The notes under the pieces: model-generated
What the model was told of the DNA's origin: nothing
Database searches by the model: none
What the model saw: only the letters and a program-made list of their open reading frames with translations
Shown: positions 24,956 through 33,483 of the stretch, in pieces
Numbering within the stretch: position 1 is the stretch's first letter
How the letters are laid out: every line of letters begins with the position of its first letter
Made by a program: the position numbers and the translations under genes
Assembly (NCBI RefSeq): GCF_019655855.1
Contig: NZ_BPFX01000019.1
Coordinates: 124,001 to 188,000 of the forward strand
Length of the DNA: 64,000 nucleotides
Source of the DNA: Pseudomonas paralcaligenes
GTDB lineage: Bacteria; Pseudomonadota; Gammaproteobacteria; Pseudomonadales; Pseudomonadaceae
Reading direction: 5' to 3'

Positions 24956-25737
24956 CAGCGAATCCCGTTGCGCAGGGCGCGTTCGCTGAAGTTCTGGTCG
25001 GCCAGGTCCAGGTTGTAGTCGGCGGAGGTGCGCAGCAGGCGGGTCTGGCCGCCCTCGACCAGATTGCTCATCAGCGACTCGTTGACCGTCCAGAAGCCTT
25101 CCACTTCGGCTACATCCACCACCTCGAAGGTCTTGATCTGACGATCACCACGAAAAAAGTCGTCGCGCAGGATCAGGTTGCGTTCGCGGTCGACGTAGAC
25201 CAGGCGCTGGCTGTAGCCGGTGCGCGGATTTTCCAGGCCGTCGGCGGTGCGCGCCTCGATCACGTAGACCGGACGGCCCTTGTGCTCTTCCTCGCGCAGC
25301 AGCTTGTACTGATAGTCGTCGACGCGCATGCGCTCGATGTCGGCGAAGGAGAAATCAGTGCCGAGGAACGGGCCTTCCTTGGAGTTGGTGGCGATGCGCC
25401 GGGTCTTGCGCAGGGCCGGCAGGTACAGCCACTGATCGTCCTCGCGGGCCTGGGCCTCGGCGTAGCTGTGCATCAGGATGCCGGTGCCGGCGGTGTCGCT
25501 GGGGGCGGTGAAGTACAGGGTGGACTTGCGCTCCTCGCCGTACTCCTTCTCCAGCATCAGCAGCTTGCGTTCGCGGACGAAGCCGTCGGCCATGGTCTGC
25601 ACCAGGGTCACTTCGGAACGGCGGTCCTGACCTTCGTCGCGGTCGCGCACCGAACGCATGATGGCGGTGGGGTCGAGGGCCTCGGCCAGCACCGGGAAGC
25701 TCAGCAGCAGGCCGAGGGCGAGTGGGGTGATACGCAT
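24955..25737 (-). CDS. LolA-like periplasmic lipid-carrier protein
   Basis: 260 residues with a signal peptide (LLLSFPVLAEA). The mature protein fits the LolA-like 'outer-membrane lipoprotein-sorting' family: DPTAIMRSVRDRDEGQDRRS at the start, SDTAGTGILMHSYAEAQ, WLYLPALRKTRRIATNSKEG, GTDFSFADIE, and a C-terminal WTVNESLMSNLVEGGQTRL. The family has the half-barrel fold that shields a hydrophobic ligand in the periplasm. In this operon it probably passes a lipid from the RND pump to the barrel. Confidence 0.85.
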   Translation of the reverse strand: MRITPLALGLLLSFPVLAEALDPTAIMRSVRDRDEGQDRRSEVTLVQTMADGFVRERKLLMLEKEYGEERKSTLYFTAPSDTAGTGILMHSYAEAQAREDDQWLYLPALRKTRRIATNSKEGPFLGTDFSFADIERMRVDDYQYKLLREEEHKGRPVYVIEARTADGLENPRTGYSQRLVYVDRERNLILRDDFFRGDRQIKTFEVVDVAEVEGFWTVNESLMSNLVEGGQTRLLRTSADYNLDLADQNFSERALRNGIR

Positions 25738-25749
25738 TGGGGAAACTCC

Positions 25750-26637
25750 TTAGCGACAGTCGACTGTCAGGTAGCTGTTCGGGGTGGACGACCAGCGGGC
25801 ACTGGCGTCCTGGCGGTAACCCGGCAGGGTCGGGGCAACGGTGCGCTCACGCCCCAGGGCAACCAGCTTGAGGCGCTGGAAATCGGGCCTGGCCAGGTCC
25901 TGCAGGTCGCGGCTGCGCAGGCTCTCGGCGATCAAGTAGAGCTGGCCGACCTCGTCGTCACTGGCCGGCAGGCCGGATTCGCCGTTCAGCACCTGGCGCA
26001 GGTAGATCAGGATGTCGGCGGCCGAATAGGTCTGCAGGCTGCGCTCGCGCAGAGTGGCGGTGGCCTGCTGCAACGCCTGCAGGGTGGAGGTACGCGGCGG
26101 CACCGCGCCTTCGGCCTGCAGCGTCCACTCGCTGAGCTGGAAACCTTGCAGGGCACCCTCCACACCGCTGGCGACCCGGCACTGCGGGGCGAAATCGGCG
26201 GCCAGGCGCCTGGCGTAGCTCACCATCAGCTCAGCCTTCTCGCCCTCGGGGTAGGGCCGGGCCAGGCGCAGCCAGAAGTGGGTGCCGTCGCGCTGGGCGG
26301 TGACCAGGCGCGGGCCGAGCAGCGGGTGCCGCTCGACCAGCCCGGCCAGCGTCTCGAGGCCGGCGGGCGTCAGCTCGCGGACCTCGATCAGCCGACGGAA
26401 GCGCACATCGTCGCCCTGGGTGGCGATGGCGTTGGTGCTGGCCAGGCTGTCCAGGGACTGGATCGGCGTCCGTCCCTGGGCATCCTTCACTTCCCACAGG
26501 TTCTGCGTGGCGCCCACCAGCCGTTGCAGGTGTTCGGCCTGGTACAGGTCGCCGCCCGGGTAGAGGGTCAGCGCCAGCCAGTCCTGGGCGCCGGCCGGCA
26601 GGGCCACGCACAGCAGCCAGAGCAGGTGCCTACGCAT
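25750..26637 (-). CDS. Exported protein of unknown function in the RND operon
   Basis: 295 residues with a short signal peptide (HLLWLLCVALPAGA). I do not recognise the family. The mature part is soluble-looking, with mixed alpha/beta stretches, two conserved-looking cysteines (about residue 154 and the penultimate residue, possibly a disulfide), and no lipobox. It overlaps the RND gene by eight bases and precedes the LolA-like gene by 12, so it belongs to the same export module. A periplasmic adaptor or partner of the pump is a reasonable guess. Confidence 0.75.
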   Translation of the reverse strand: MRRHLLWLLCVALPAGAQDWLALTLYPGGDLYQAEHLQRLVGATQNLWEVKDAQGRTPIQSLDSLASTNAIATQGDDVRFRRLIEVRELTPAGLETLAGLVERHPLLGPRLVTAQRDGTHFWLRLARPYPEGEKAELMVSYARRLAADFAPQCRVASGVEGALQGFQLSEWTLQAEGAVPPRTSTLQALQQATATLRERSLQTYSAADILIYLRQVLNGESGLPASDDEVGQLYLIAESLRSRDLQDLARPDFQRLKLVALGRERTVAPTLPGYRQDASARWSSTPNSYLTVDCR

Positions 26638-29161
26638 TGGCCGGCTCCGGCTGCAGCGGCGCCGTGGCCACCGGCGCCTGGCGAGTGCGCACGAACACCG
26701 GCAGCACCAACAGGGCGAACAGCGCGGCGAACAGCATGGTCAGGGAGATGAAGAAGCCCAGGTTGACCAGCGCCTCGTAGCCCGACAGGCACAGCACCAG
26801 GAAGCCCAGGCCGAGGGCCAGGGTATTGATCAGGATCGGCTTGCCGCAATGGCGCAGGGCGTACTGGGTCGCCTGCATGGCGGTGCCCGGGCTGCGCTGC
26901 ATGGCGGCGATCACGTGGATCGCATAGTCGATGCCGATGCCGAAGGAGATGGCCGCGATGATCGAGGTGCCGATGTCCAGGTCGGTCCGGGTCAGCGCCA
27001 TCAGCCCGCTGATACCCACCAGGGTGAACATCAGTGGCAGCAGGGCGACGAAGCCCAGGCGCACCGAGTGGAACATCGCCATGACCATCACGATGATCAT
27101 CGCCGGTGACGACAGGATGCTGTTGATCTGCCCCCACACCACCGCGTCGGTGGTGGCCACCAGCACTTCGCCGTAGCCGGACACGCGCACGGTCAGGCCC
27201 GCCGGCAACACGTCGCGGGCGAAGGCCAGGGTGTCCTCCATCACCGCCGCCACTTCCGAGGAGCGGTCGGTGTGCAGGATCGCCAGCACCCGGCCGTTCT
27301 GGAAGCGGCGGTCGACCACGTCGAACAGGTCGCGGCCGTTGGCGTTCTCGTAGAGCAGGAAGTACTGCGCCAGCAGGGTGCCGCTGATGTCGTCCGGCAG
27401 GCGGTACTGGTCGGCGGCGAACTCGTCCTGGGTCACCTGGTGCAGGCGCTTGACGAAGTCGGCCGACGAGTAGGTGAAACCGACCAGCTGCTGCTGGTGC
27501 AGGTGTTCCTGCAGCCTGGTGACAGCCTGTATCACCGCCGGGTCCTTGAAGGCGTCGACCCGGTCGCTCTCGATCATCACGCTGATCGGCGTGGTGCCGC
27601 CGAACTTGGCGTTGATCGCCGCGTCATCCTGGCGGATGCGGCTGTCTTCCTCGAAGTAGCCGATCACCTGATTGTCCACGGTGAGGTTTTCCACCACGTA
27701 CCAGCTGCACAGCACGATGGCTACCAGCATGCCCAGCGCCAGCTTCCTGCCGTAGCGGGCCAGGTGGCCGAGCGAGGCGATCATGCGGTCCAGGCGGTCG
27801 CTGACCAGCAGGCCGTGGCGCGGCGGTTCGGCCTTCCACAGGATGACGATGGCCGGCAGGAAGACGACGGTGATCAGCCAGGCGAAGAAGATGCCGAAGC
27901 CGGTGAACACGCCGAATTCGAGGATGAAGATGACGTCGGTCCAGGCCAGCGAGAAGAAGCCGACCAGGGTGGTCATGCAGGTCACGAACATCGGCCAGAA
28001 CAGCTGCTGCATCACCTTGAAGGCGGTGTCGATGCGCGCCTGGCGGTCCGGGTTGGGCGGCAGGTTGCGGTAGTAGTCGGAGAGGAAGTGGATGGCGTCG
28101 CACACCGCGATGGAGATGATGAACACCGGCATCATCGAGGTGATGATGTTCTGCTTCACGCCGCAGGCGGCCATCAGGCCGATGGTCCAGATCAGGCTGA
28201 AGATGGCGATCAGCAGCGGCGCCACCACGCCCTGCAGGCGACCGAAACTGACGAACAGCACCAGCAGGATCACCAGCAGCACGGCCGGCAGCAGGGTCTG
28301 GTTGTCCTGCTCCATGTTCGACGCGGTCTGCGCCGCGATCATCGGCGGGCCGCTGAGGTAGATGCGGTCGTCGCTGTGCACCTGGTCGGTGATCGCGACG
28401 ATGGCCTGGTAGGCCTGGAGCATGGCCGGCGAGTCGTCCTGGGCGATGTTGAACTCGACCTGGATGGTGGTGGCGCTGCCGTCGCGCGAGACCAGGCTGT
28501 CGAGGAACAGCGGGTTGCCCATGGCCTCCTCGCGCAAGGCGTCGAGCCCGGCCTGGTCGGTCGGCACGCGCGGCATCAGCGGATGCACGTCGAGCACCTC
28601 GTCGACGGTCAGCATGTTCTCGATGGTGACCAGGCTGCGAACCTTGCGGATCGGCACCAGACGGGTCTGCAGGCTGTCCAGCCAGGCTTCCTGGGTGTGG
28701 CCGAGCGCGCCGCTCTCGCCCAGGCGCTGCCTGAGGGCGGCCAGGCGCGGCTGGTCGGCCGGGGTGAGGCCGCCTTCGAGGATGGCGTCGATATAGGCCT
28801 GCAGCGCGGGATCGGCCTTCAGCTCCTGGAGCTTGTCGGTGTCGCTCGGCTGCACCAGCTCGATGGCCTGGAACGCGCGGGTCAGTTCGGCCACCCGCTT
28901 GAGGCTGTCGGGGTTGAAGATATTGCCCTGTGGATTCTCCAGGGCGACGAAGGCCTGCTCGCCGGTGTTGGAGAACAGGCGCTTGTTGTCGGCGTCGGCC
29001 ACCCGGCTGGGGTGGCTCTTGTCGATCATGTAGGGGGTGCTGTTGATCTCCAGGCGGCCGGCGCTGACCACCGCCAGGGCGGTGATCAGCAGCAGCACGG
29101 CGAGCATCAGCCAGGGCCGGTGCAGCATCCAGGAGAGCAGCGCGACGGCGCGGGTCTTCAT
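26630..29161 (-). CDS. RND/MMPL-family exporter
   Basis: 843 residues from the ATG at 29161, which overlaps the acyl-CoA dehydrogenase stop (ATGA); the frame open further upstream is a shadow. Twelve transmembrane segments in two halves, each with a large periplasmic loop. The fourth-helix region of each repeat carries the family motif (ISIAVCDAIHFLSDYYRN and SFGIGIDYAIHVIAAMQ, with Asp for proton coupling). It is of the single-chain COG1033 type used for hopanoids, lipids or pigments, without MFP/TolC partners. It most likely extrudes the product of the upstream enzymes. Confidence 0.9.
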   Translation of the reverse strand: MKTRAVALLSWMLHRPWLMLAVLLLITALAVVSAGRLEINSTPYMIDKSHPSRVADADNKRLFSNTGEQAFVALENPQGNIFNPDSLKRVAELTRAFQAIELVQPSDTDKLQELKADPALQAYIDAILEGGLTPADQPRLAALRQRLGESGALGHTQEAWLDSLQTRLVPIRKVRSLVTIENMLTVDEVLDVHPLMPRVPTDQAGLDALREEAMGNPLFLDSLVSRDGSATTIQVEFNIAQDDSPAMLQAYQAIVAITDQVHSDDRIYLSGPPMIAAQTASNMEQDNQTLLPAVLLVILLVLFVSFGRLQGVVAPLLIAIFSLIWTIGLMAACGVKQNIITSMMPVFIISIAVCDAIHFLSDYYRNLPPNPDRQARIDTAFKVMQQLFWPMFVTCMTTLVGFFSLAWTDVIFILEFGVFTGFGIFFAWLITVVFLPAIVILWKAEPPRHGLLVSDRLDRMIASLGHLARYGRKLALGMLVAIVLCSWYVVENLTVDNQVIGYFEEDSRIRQDDAAINAKFGGTTPISVMIESDRVDAFKDPAVIQAVTRLQEHLHQQQLVGFTYSSADFVKRLHQVTQDEFAADQYRLPDDISGTLLAQYFLLYENANGRDLFDVVDRRFQNGRVLAILHTDRSSEVAAVMEDTLAFARDVLPAGLTVRVSGYGEVLVATTDAVVWGQINSILSSPAMIIVMVMAMFHSVRLGFVALLPLMFTLVGISGLMALTRTDLDIGTSIIAAISFGIGIDYAIHVIAAMQRSPGTAMQATQYALRHCGKPILINTLALGLGFLVLCLSGYEALVNLGFFISLTMLFAALFALLVLPVFVRTRQAPVATAPLQPEPANA

Positions 29162-30378
29162 GCGGCGACTCCTTCGCTCTCGCCGGTGTAGGCGTCGAGA
29201 CGCAGGCCGTCCTTGGTCTTGCTGAGGTTCTGCGCCTCGGCGACCAGGTTGGTCCAGATCACGTGCTTGTGGATCTCGCTGGTGCCGCCGGCGAAGAACA
29301 GGCCGATGGAGTCGCGCAGCAGGCGCTCGTAGTAGTTGTCGCGGCGGTAGCCGTAGTTGCCGTGGATGCGCATCGCGTTCAGGCAGGTCTCGTGCAGCGC
29401 CTCGCTGGCCAGCATCTTGATGATCGAGGCCAGGGTCGAGCAGTCGCGGCCCTGCTCCAGTTCGGTGAGGCCGCGCACCAGTACGCCGCGCAGCAGTTCG
29501 AGCTGGGTGTAGGCCTGGACGATGTGCCCCTGGACGTACTGGTTGTCGCTGATCGGGCGGCCGAAGGCCTGGCGCTTGAGGCTGTACTGCAGGCATTCGT
29601 CGATCAGCGGCTGCATGCAGCCGGACACCACGACGCCGGTGAAGATGCGCTCCACCAGGAAGCCGAAGTACAGCACGCGCAGGCCATGCCCCTCGGCGCC
29701 GATCAGGCTGTCGGCGTCCAGCGCCACCTCGTCGAAGCTCAGGCTGCCGATCGGCGTGCCGCGGTTGCCCATCAGTTCGAAGGGCGCGGACTGCACCAGG
29801 CCGGGCTTGGCGGTCTCGGTGATGAAGCAGGAGATGGCGTTGGGGCCGGCCTCATCAAGGCGGGCGAAGGTCATGCAGATGTCGGCGACCGGGGCGTTGG
29901 TGATGTTCCACTTCAGCCCGTTCAGACGGTAGCCGCTGCCGTCGCGGCGGGCGGCGAGCTTCAGCGAGCGCACGTCGGAGCCGCAGCCCTGCTCGGTGAT
30001 CGCGAAGCAGCCGATCTTGTCGCCGCTGATCAGCGACGGCAGCCAGCGCTGGCGCTGCTCCTCGCTGCCGTAGCCGAGCAGCGCGGACTGCACCAGCGCC
30101 ACCTGGGCGACGAAGGAGACCAGCACGCCCATGTCCTGGCAGCCCTCGGAGAAACCCTCCAGAGCGGCGGAGAACTCCCAGATGCTCAGCCCCTGGCCGC
30201 CGTACTGGACCGGCATGTGCACGCCGAACAGGCCGCTGCTGCCGAGGGCCTGCCAGAGCTGGCGGTCGAAGCCGAGCTCCTGGTCACGCAGGGCGGAAGT
30301 GGGTCGCACCAGTTCGCGGGCGACTTCCAGGTAATGGGCGCGAATCGCGCGCTGTTGCTCGTTCCATGTGCTGTTCAT
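29158..30378 (-). CDS. Acyl-CoA dehydrogenase-family flavoprotein
   Basis: 406 residues from the ATG at 30378 (AGGAG seven bases upstream); an ATG two codons earlier overlaps the upstream stop. Full domain set: helical N-terminus, beta domain (CFAITEQGCGSDVRSLKLAA, LNGLKWNITNAPVADICMTFA) and C-terminal FAD helix bundle (KRQAFGRPISDNQYVQ, MRIHGNYGYRRDNYYERLLRD, FFAGGTSEIHKHVIW). It should oxidise an acyl thioester, on CoA or a carrier. Inside this operon it more likely introduces a double bond into a biosynthetic intermediate than serves beta-oxidation. No ETF or beta-oxidation genes are nearby. Confidence 0.9.
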   Translation of the reverse strand: MNSTWNEQQRAIRAHYLEVARELVRPTSALRDQELGFDRQLWQALGSSGLFGVHMPVQYGGQGLSIWEFSAALEGFSEGCQDMGVLVSFVAQVALVQSALLGYGSEEQRQRWLPSLISGDKIGCFAITEQGCGSDVRSLKLAARRDGSGYRLNGLKWNITNAPVADICMTFARLDEAGPNAISCFITETAKPGLVQSAPFELMGNRGTPIGSLSFDEVALDADSLIGAEGHGLRVLYFGFLVERIFTGVVVSGCMQPLIDECLQYSLKRQAFGRPISDNQYVQGHIVQAYTQLELLRGVLVRGLTELEQGRDCSTLASIIKMLASEALHETCLNAMRIHGNYGYRRDNYYERLLRDSIGLFFAGGTSEIHKHVIWTNLVAEAQNLSKTKDGLRLDAYTGESEGVAA

Positions 30379-30380
30379 GT

Positions 30381-30593
30381 TCATGCTCCTATGTGCAGGG
30401 TGCTCTGCTGTTTGATGGCGCGCAGTCGGGAAAGGAATTCGTCGCCGTCGAGTTCGATCAGCGCCTCCACCTGGGCGACCCGCTCGCGGTCCATGTCGTC
30501 GAGCAGCAGCCAGAAGGGATGCACTTCGCGTCCCTGGTAGCGATTGGCGTAGAGGTGCTGGGGAGGAATGCAGGCGTCGCGTGACGGCAGGAC
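30381..30593 (-). pseudogene. Open C-terminal remainder of the split N-acyltransferase domain
   Basis: These 71 codons follow the amber stop of the E1-like gene in the same frame with no further stop and strong G/C third-position bias. The peptide (IPPQHLYANRYQGREVHPFW, then LLLDDMDRERV) has the look of the end of a FeeM/LuxI-type acyltransferase, where 'GFRP...Y..R.VHLLLLDL' follows the last beta strand. The frame ends TGA overlapping the acyl-CoA dehydrogenase ATG. It has no ATG near its start; a GTG at 30524 with AGGGA six bases upstream could start a 47-residue product. It may be the lost tail of the upstream protein, a readthrough extension or a short coupled ORF. Confidence 0.65.
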
Positions 30594-32129
30594 CTACGGG
30601 CGGAAGCCGAAGAAGCCGAGGTTGCGCAGCGTCACCTGGCGCTCGCCATCGCCGACCATGGCCACCACGCCGCTGTCGGCCTTGCCCAGCAGCTTGCCGT
30701 AGGCGCTGAGCAGCAGCAGGCCGGCCTTGGCTTCCAGCACCGGGTCGCCAATCTGTGCCTTGGTCACCCGGCCGATCTCGCGGACCTGCTCCGCCGGCAG
30801 GGCGCGCAGCTCGTCGACCTGCTCGTAGAGGTCGCGGCCGAAGGCTGTCTCCACACCGAAGGCCGGGCGCTGCGGGTCGTCGAAACGCTTGCCGCGGATG
30901 ATCGGCGCCTTGAGGGTCGAGTAGGCCAGCAGTTGCTGGTCGCTCTCGCGCACCAGGACGATGTGCACGTCTTCCTGGGCCAGGTGCTCCAGCGGCTCGG
31001 CGTGCAGCTGGCGACAGGCTGCGACCTGCGGGTTGATGAAGCCGACCTTGGCGTAGTGGACGAAGGCGAACCGCAGCAGCTGGCGGGTCAGGTTGTTGTC
31101 CAGCTGGTAGTTGGGGATGGCGTAGGTGGCGATGCCGGCGCGGCGGTCGATGCAGAACTGCGGGTAGCTCGCCAGGCCGCTCAGCTGCGGCGGCTGGTAG
31201 TGGGACACGGAGCGTTCGAGGAAGAACGCATCGGGCCGGTCCGGCGGCAGCTGGCGCCACTGGGCGAGCGCCTGGCGGCCCTGGTCCAGCCGGTACTGGT
31301 GGTCACGCTCGGCCTGGGCGTCGCGGCGGCGGATCAGCTCCCACACGTCGACGTAGATGGCATCGCGTACCGGACGGCCGTTGACCAGGTCGAGGATCAG
31401 CGCCGTCGCCAGGGTGCCGAACAGGTGGGCGGCGATGCCCAGCTGCGAGGTGTAGTCCTTGCCGGCCAGGTGGCGGTCCAGTTCGGCGTACATTTCCAGC
31501 GGCACGCACTCGACCGGGATCAGGAAGGTGCAGGCCTGCAGCGGATCGAGGGTGGCCACCTGCTCCGCGCTGAGCAGATCGCCCAGCACCGCCAGGTCCG
31601 GGTTGCGGTAGTCGAACACCGGGATGTACTGGGCCGCAGCCATGTCGTAACCGCACACCACCGGCTTGTACTGGCGCTGGCAGACGCGGTGCAGCAGGTA
31701 TTTCATCTCCAGGCCGGAGCGGCCGGTGACGTCGATGGCATCCACCACCACGTCGGCCTGGGCCACCATGGCCTCGACGTTGTCGGGCGTGACGCCATGC
31801 TCGTGCAGTTGCAGCCGAATGTGCGGGTTGATCTGCCGCACACGTTCGGCGAACACCTCGACCTTGGAGCGACCGATGTCATCCAGCACCATGTTCTGCC
31901 GGTTGGCGTTGTTCAGCTCGTAGCCGCCGTTGTCGGCGAGGATCAGGTTTTCCGCGCCGCTGCGCACCAGCAGCTCGATCACGCTGCCACCCGTGGAGCC
32001 GCAGCCTGCGATGAGGATCACAGCCTCGCGCAGGCCGCACTGGTCGTCGGCACTGATGAATCCGGCATTGCGCAAGGTGAGTTCACGATAGAACTGGTCG
32101 TGATCCAGAGGGGGCTGTGGGTGGCTCAT
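30594..32129 (-). CDS. E1/ThiF-like adenylating protein fused to a truncated N-acyltransferase
   Basis: 511 residues to an amber stop at 30594-30596. Residues ~15-290 are an E1/ThiF/MoeB-like domain: ATP loop AGCGSTGG (41-48), acidic D66, Arg finger NRQNMV with R77, and D130 (VVVDAIDVTG). The usual zinc CxxC pairs are absent. Residues ~345-511 resemble a GNAT-type N-acyltransferase of the FeeM/acyl-homoserine-lactone-synthase group: FAFVHYAKVGFI, VLVRESDQQLLAYSTLKAP, E451-R454 in REIGRVTK, and GERQVTLRNLGFFGFRP at the cut. The likely chemistry is carboxylate activation followed by N-acylation of an amine, inferred from the folds. AGGA lies seven bases before the ATG. It is the first gene of the operon continuing to the RND exporter. 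Confidence 0.8.
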   Translation of the reverse strand: MSHPQPPLDHDQFYRELTLRNAGFISADDQCGLREAVILIAGCGSTGGSVIELLVRSGAENLILADNGGYELNNANRQNMVLDDIGRSKVEVFAERVRQINPHIRLQLHEHGVTPDNVEAMVAQADVVVDAIDVTGRSGLEMKYLLHRVCQRQYKPVVCGYDMAAAQYIPVFDYRNPDLAVLGDLLSAEQVATLDPLQACTFLIPVECVPLEMYAELDRHLAGKDYTSQLGIAAHLFGTLATALILDLVNGRPVRDAIYVDVWELIRRRDAQAERDHQYRLDQGRQALAQWRQLPPDRPDAFFLERSVSHYQPPQLSGLASYPQFCIDRRAGIATYAIPNYQLDNNLTRQLLRFAFVHYAKVGFINPQVAACRQLHAEPLEHLAQEDVHIVLVRESDQQLLAYSTLKAPIIRGKRFDDPQRPAFGVETAFGRDLYEQVDELRALPAEQVREIGRVTKAQIGDPVLEAKAGLLLLSAYGKLLGKADSGVVAMVGDGERQVTLRNLGFFGFRP

Positions 32130-32226
32130 CGTCGCATCCTGCTGAGTAGAGAGGGGGGCATCCTATTCAGCGGTTTAATGGCACAACAAGGACCAAAAGC
32201 CCCTCGCTGTCATTAACGATGGAAAG

Positions 32227-32240
32227 ACATAAGCTTATGT
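32227..32240. promoter_or_regulatory. Palindrome upstream of the E1/acyltransferase operon
   Basis: ACATAAGCTTATGT is a perfect 14-base palindrome about 98 bases before the first gene, in an AT-rich stretch that stands out from its surroundings. A regulator-binding site is a fair guess; the regulator is unknown. Confidence 0.4.
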
Positions 32241-32255
32241 TTTAAATGAAATTTT

Positions 32256-32273
32256 TATCTGTGATCACAGATA
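32256..32273. promoter_or_regulatory. Second, perfect 18-base palindrome upstream of the operon
   Basis: TATCTGTGATCACAGATA is fully self-complementary. It includes TGTGA and TCACA half-sites but with no spacer, so it is not a regular CRP/Vfr site. It lies 15 bases from the first palindrome and may be a paired operator. Confidence 0.45.
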
Positions 32274-32291
32274 TCGAAGGCGCAGAAACGA

Positions 32292-32316
32292 CGACCGCCC
32301 CGGATTGGGGCGGTCG
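32292..32316 (-). terminator. Stem-loop downstream of the PAS protein gene
   Basis: CGACCGCCCC (32292-32301) pairs perfectly with GGGGCGGTCG (32307-32316) around a five-base loop. It is 40 bases past the stop of the PAS gene. The T-tract on the minus strand is poor (TCGTTTCT), so it may act as a partial terminator. Confidence 0.6.
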
Positions 32317-32355
32317 GTCATGGAACCGTCATGGAAAAAACGGGTCGCGGGCGCT

Positions 32356-33234
32356 CTAGCTCACGAGCTTGTGCAGGTTCTGCGGCACCTTCGCCAGCTC
32401 CCAGAGGAAACTGTCGAGCTTGAAGGTGGACGTGCGGATATTTTCCTCGATCCCCTGCAGCTCGCGGCACACATCCTGATAGCGCTGTTCGCGGCGCACG
32501 GAGGCCAGGGCCTCATTGATGCGCTCGGGCTGCGCGCCGATGTATTCGCGCACCCGCTTGCCGTCCTTCTGCGGGCGCACCAGATAGAGGTAGCGCTGCT
32601 GGTGCCAGTAGGGCGTGGCGGCGATGCGCGGCGAACCCTGCAGCGCCTCGAACTCCGCCAGCAGGTTGACCCGCAGGGACTTGAGGCTGTCGAGCTGTTC
32701 GGAGATGCGCCAGACCTTCTGCCCCAGGCTCTCCTGGTCACCGAGCTTCTGCGCATGGGTCTCGCGGTGGGAGATGTCGGTGACCGTCAGCAGGCTGCCG
32801 CGGTCGCTGTCGTCGGCGCTGGGGATCGGCGCCGCGCTCATCTGCACCCAGCGCACGCTGCCATCGCGGGCCTGGATGCGCATCGGGTAGCGCTCCGCCG
32901 TCGGGCCCTGGCGGCGCTGCATCAGCACCACCTCCACCAGATCGGCGGACAGCACCTGGGACACCGGCCGGCCGAGGGCCTCGGCCGGCGAATAGTCGAG
33001 GAACTGCTGCATGAAGGGGTTCATGTAGGTGATGCGGCCGAACGGGTCGAGCACCACCAGCCCTTCCTGGGCCTGCTCCACCAGGTTCTGGTAGCAGCGC
33101 GTGTCGCCGGTGCTGTAGCAGCTGGCCACCCGCAGCTGGGGTTCTTCGCCGAATTCGGCGTCGGTGTAGGCCACCGGGATATCCGTGTCCGGGTCATATT
33201 GCCGGAGCAGATCGATCAGCTCTGCAGCGCGCAT
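32356..33234 (-). CDS. PAS-domain protein, possible signal sensor
   Basis: 292 residues from the ATG at 33234, with GGAGGTGGGG just upstream. Residues ~45-165 are a PAS domain with a PAC tail (LVEQAQEGLVVLDPFGRITY, MNPFMQQFLDYSPAEALGRP, MRIQARDGSVRWVQMSAAPI, then TVTDISHRE). A short predicted coiled coil (LDSLKSLRVNLLAEFEALQG) and a C-terminal helical region of no known class follow. There is no kinase, GGDEF or HTH domain, and no membrane segment. It probably senses a small molecule or redox state and acts through a partner protein. It lies 226 bases upstream of the E1 operon on the same strand. Confidence 0.8.
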   Translation of the reverse strand: MRAAELIDLLRQYDPDTDIPVAYTDAEFGEEPQLRVASCYSTGDTRCYQNLVEQAQEGLVVLDPFGRITYMNPFMQQFLDYSPAEALGRPVSQVLSADLVEVVLMQRRQGPTAERYPMRIQARDGSVRWVQMSAAPIPSADDSDRGSLLTVTDISHRETHAQKLGDQESLGQKVWRISEQLDSLKSLRVNLLAEFEALQGSPRIAATPYWHQQRYLYLVRPQKDGKRVREYIGAQPERINEALASVRREQRYQDVCRELQGIEENIRTSTFKLDSFLWELAKVPQNLHKLVS

Positions 33235-33483
33235 TGCCCCACCTCCATGTTGAAGTCGATACCGACGGCCCCGAGTATACTCACGGGTAGCCAATGAAAA
33301 AGACTTCCATTCGAGTAAGCGCCGAACGGCTCGGCATATTCGGCGTCACAGTGTCGTGATCGCGCCTCTGTGAAGCACGTCGCCAGCGGGCCGTGCGGGC
33401 CCTTGCCAAAGGCCCTTCGCGGCGCGCACATTCAGCGCAATCGGATTTTCTGCAGGGCCCGGCCCTGCCAAGGGGAGAGTCGC
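33235..33483. other. Divergent intergenic region
   Basis: 249 bases between the PAS gene and nudF. AT-rich around 33280-33320, where promoters for both strands could lie. No gene, repeat or clear operator is seen. Confidence 0.5.

Noticed and set aside
27272..29191. 639-codon plus-strand open frame
   Set aside because: Shadow of the RND exporter; no start site or domain.
30594..32129. E1-like protein as part of a CBASS or Bil-type defence system
   Set aside because: No cyclase, E2, JAB or ubiquitin-like gene is nearby; neighbours are metabolic and export genes.
32256..32273. Palindrome as a CRP/Vfr site
   Set aside because: The TGTGA and TCACA halves are fused with no six-base spacer, so the geometry is wrong for a CRP dimer.
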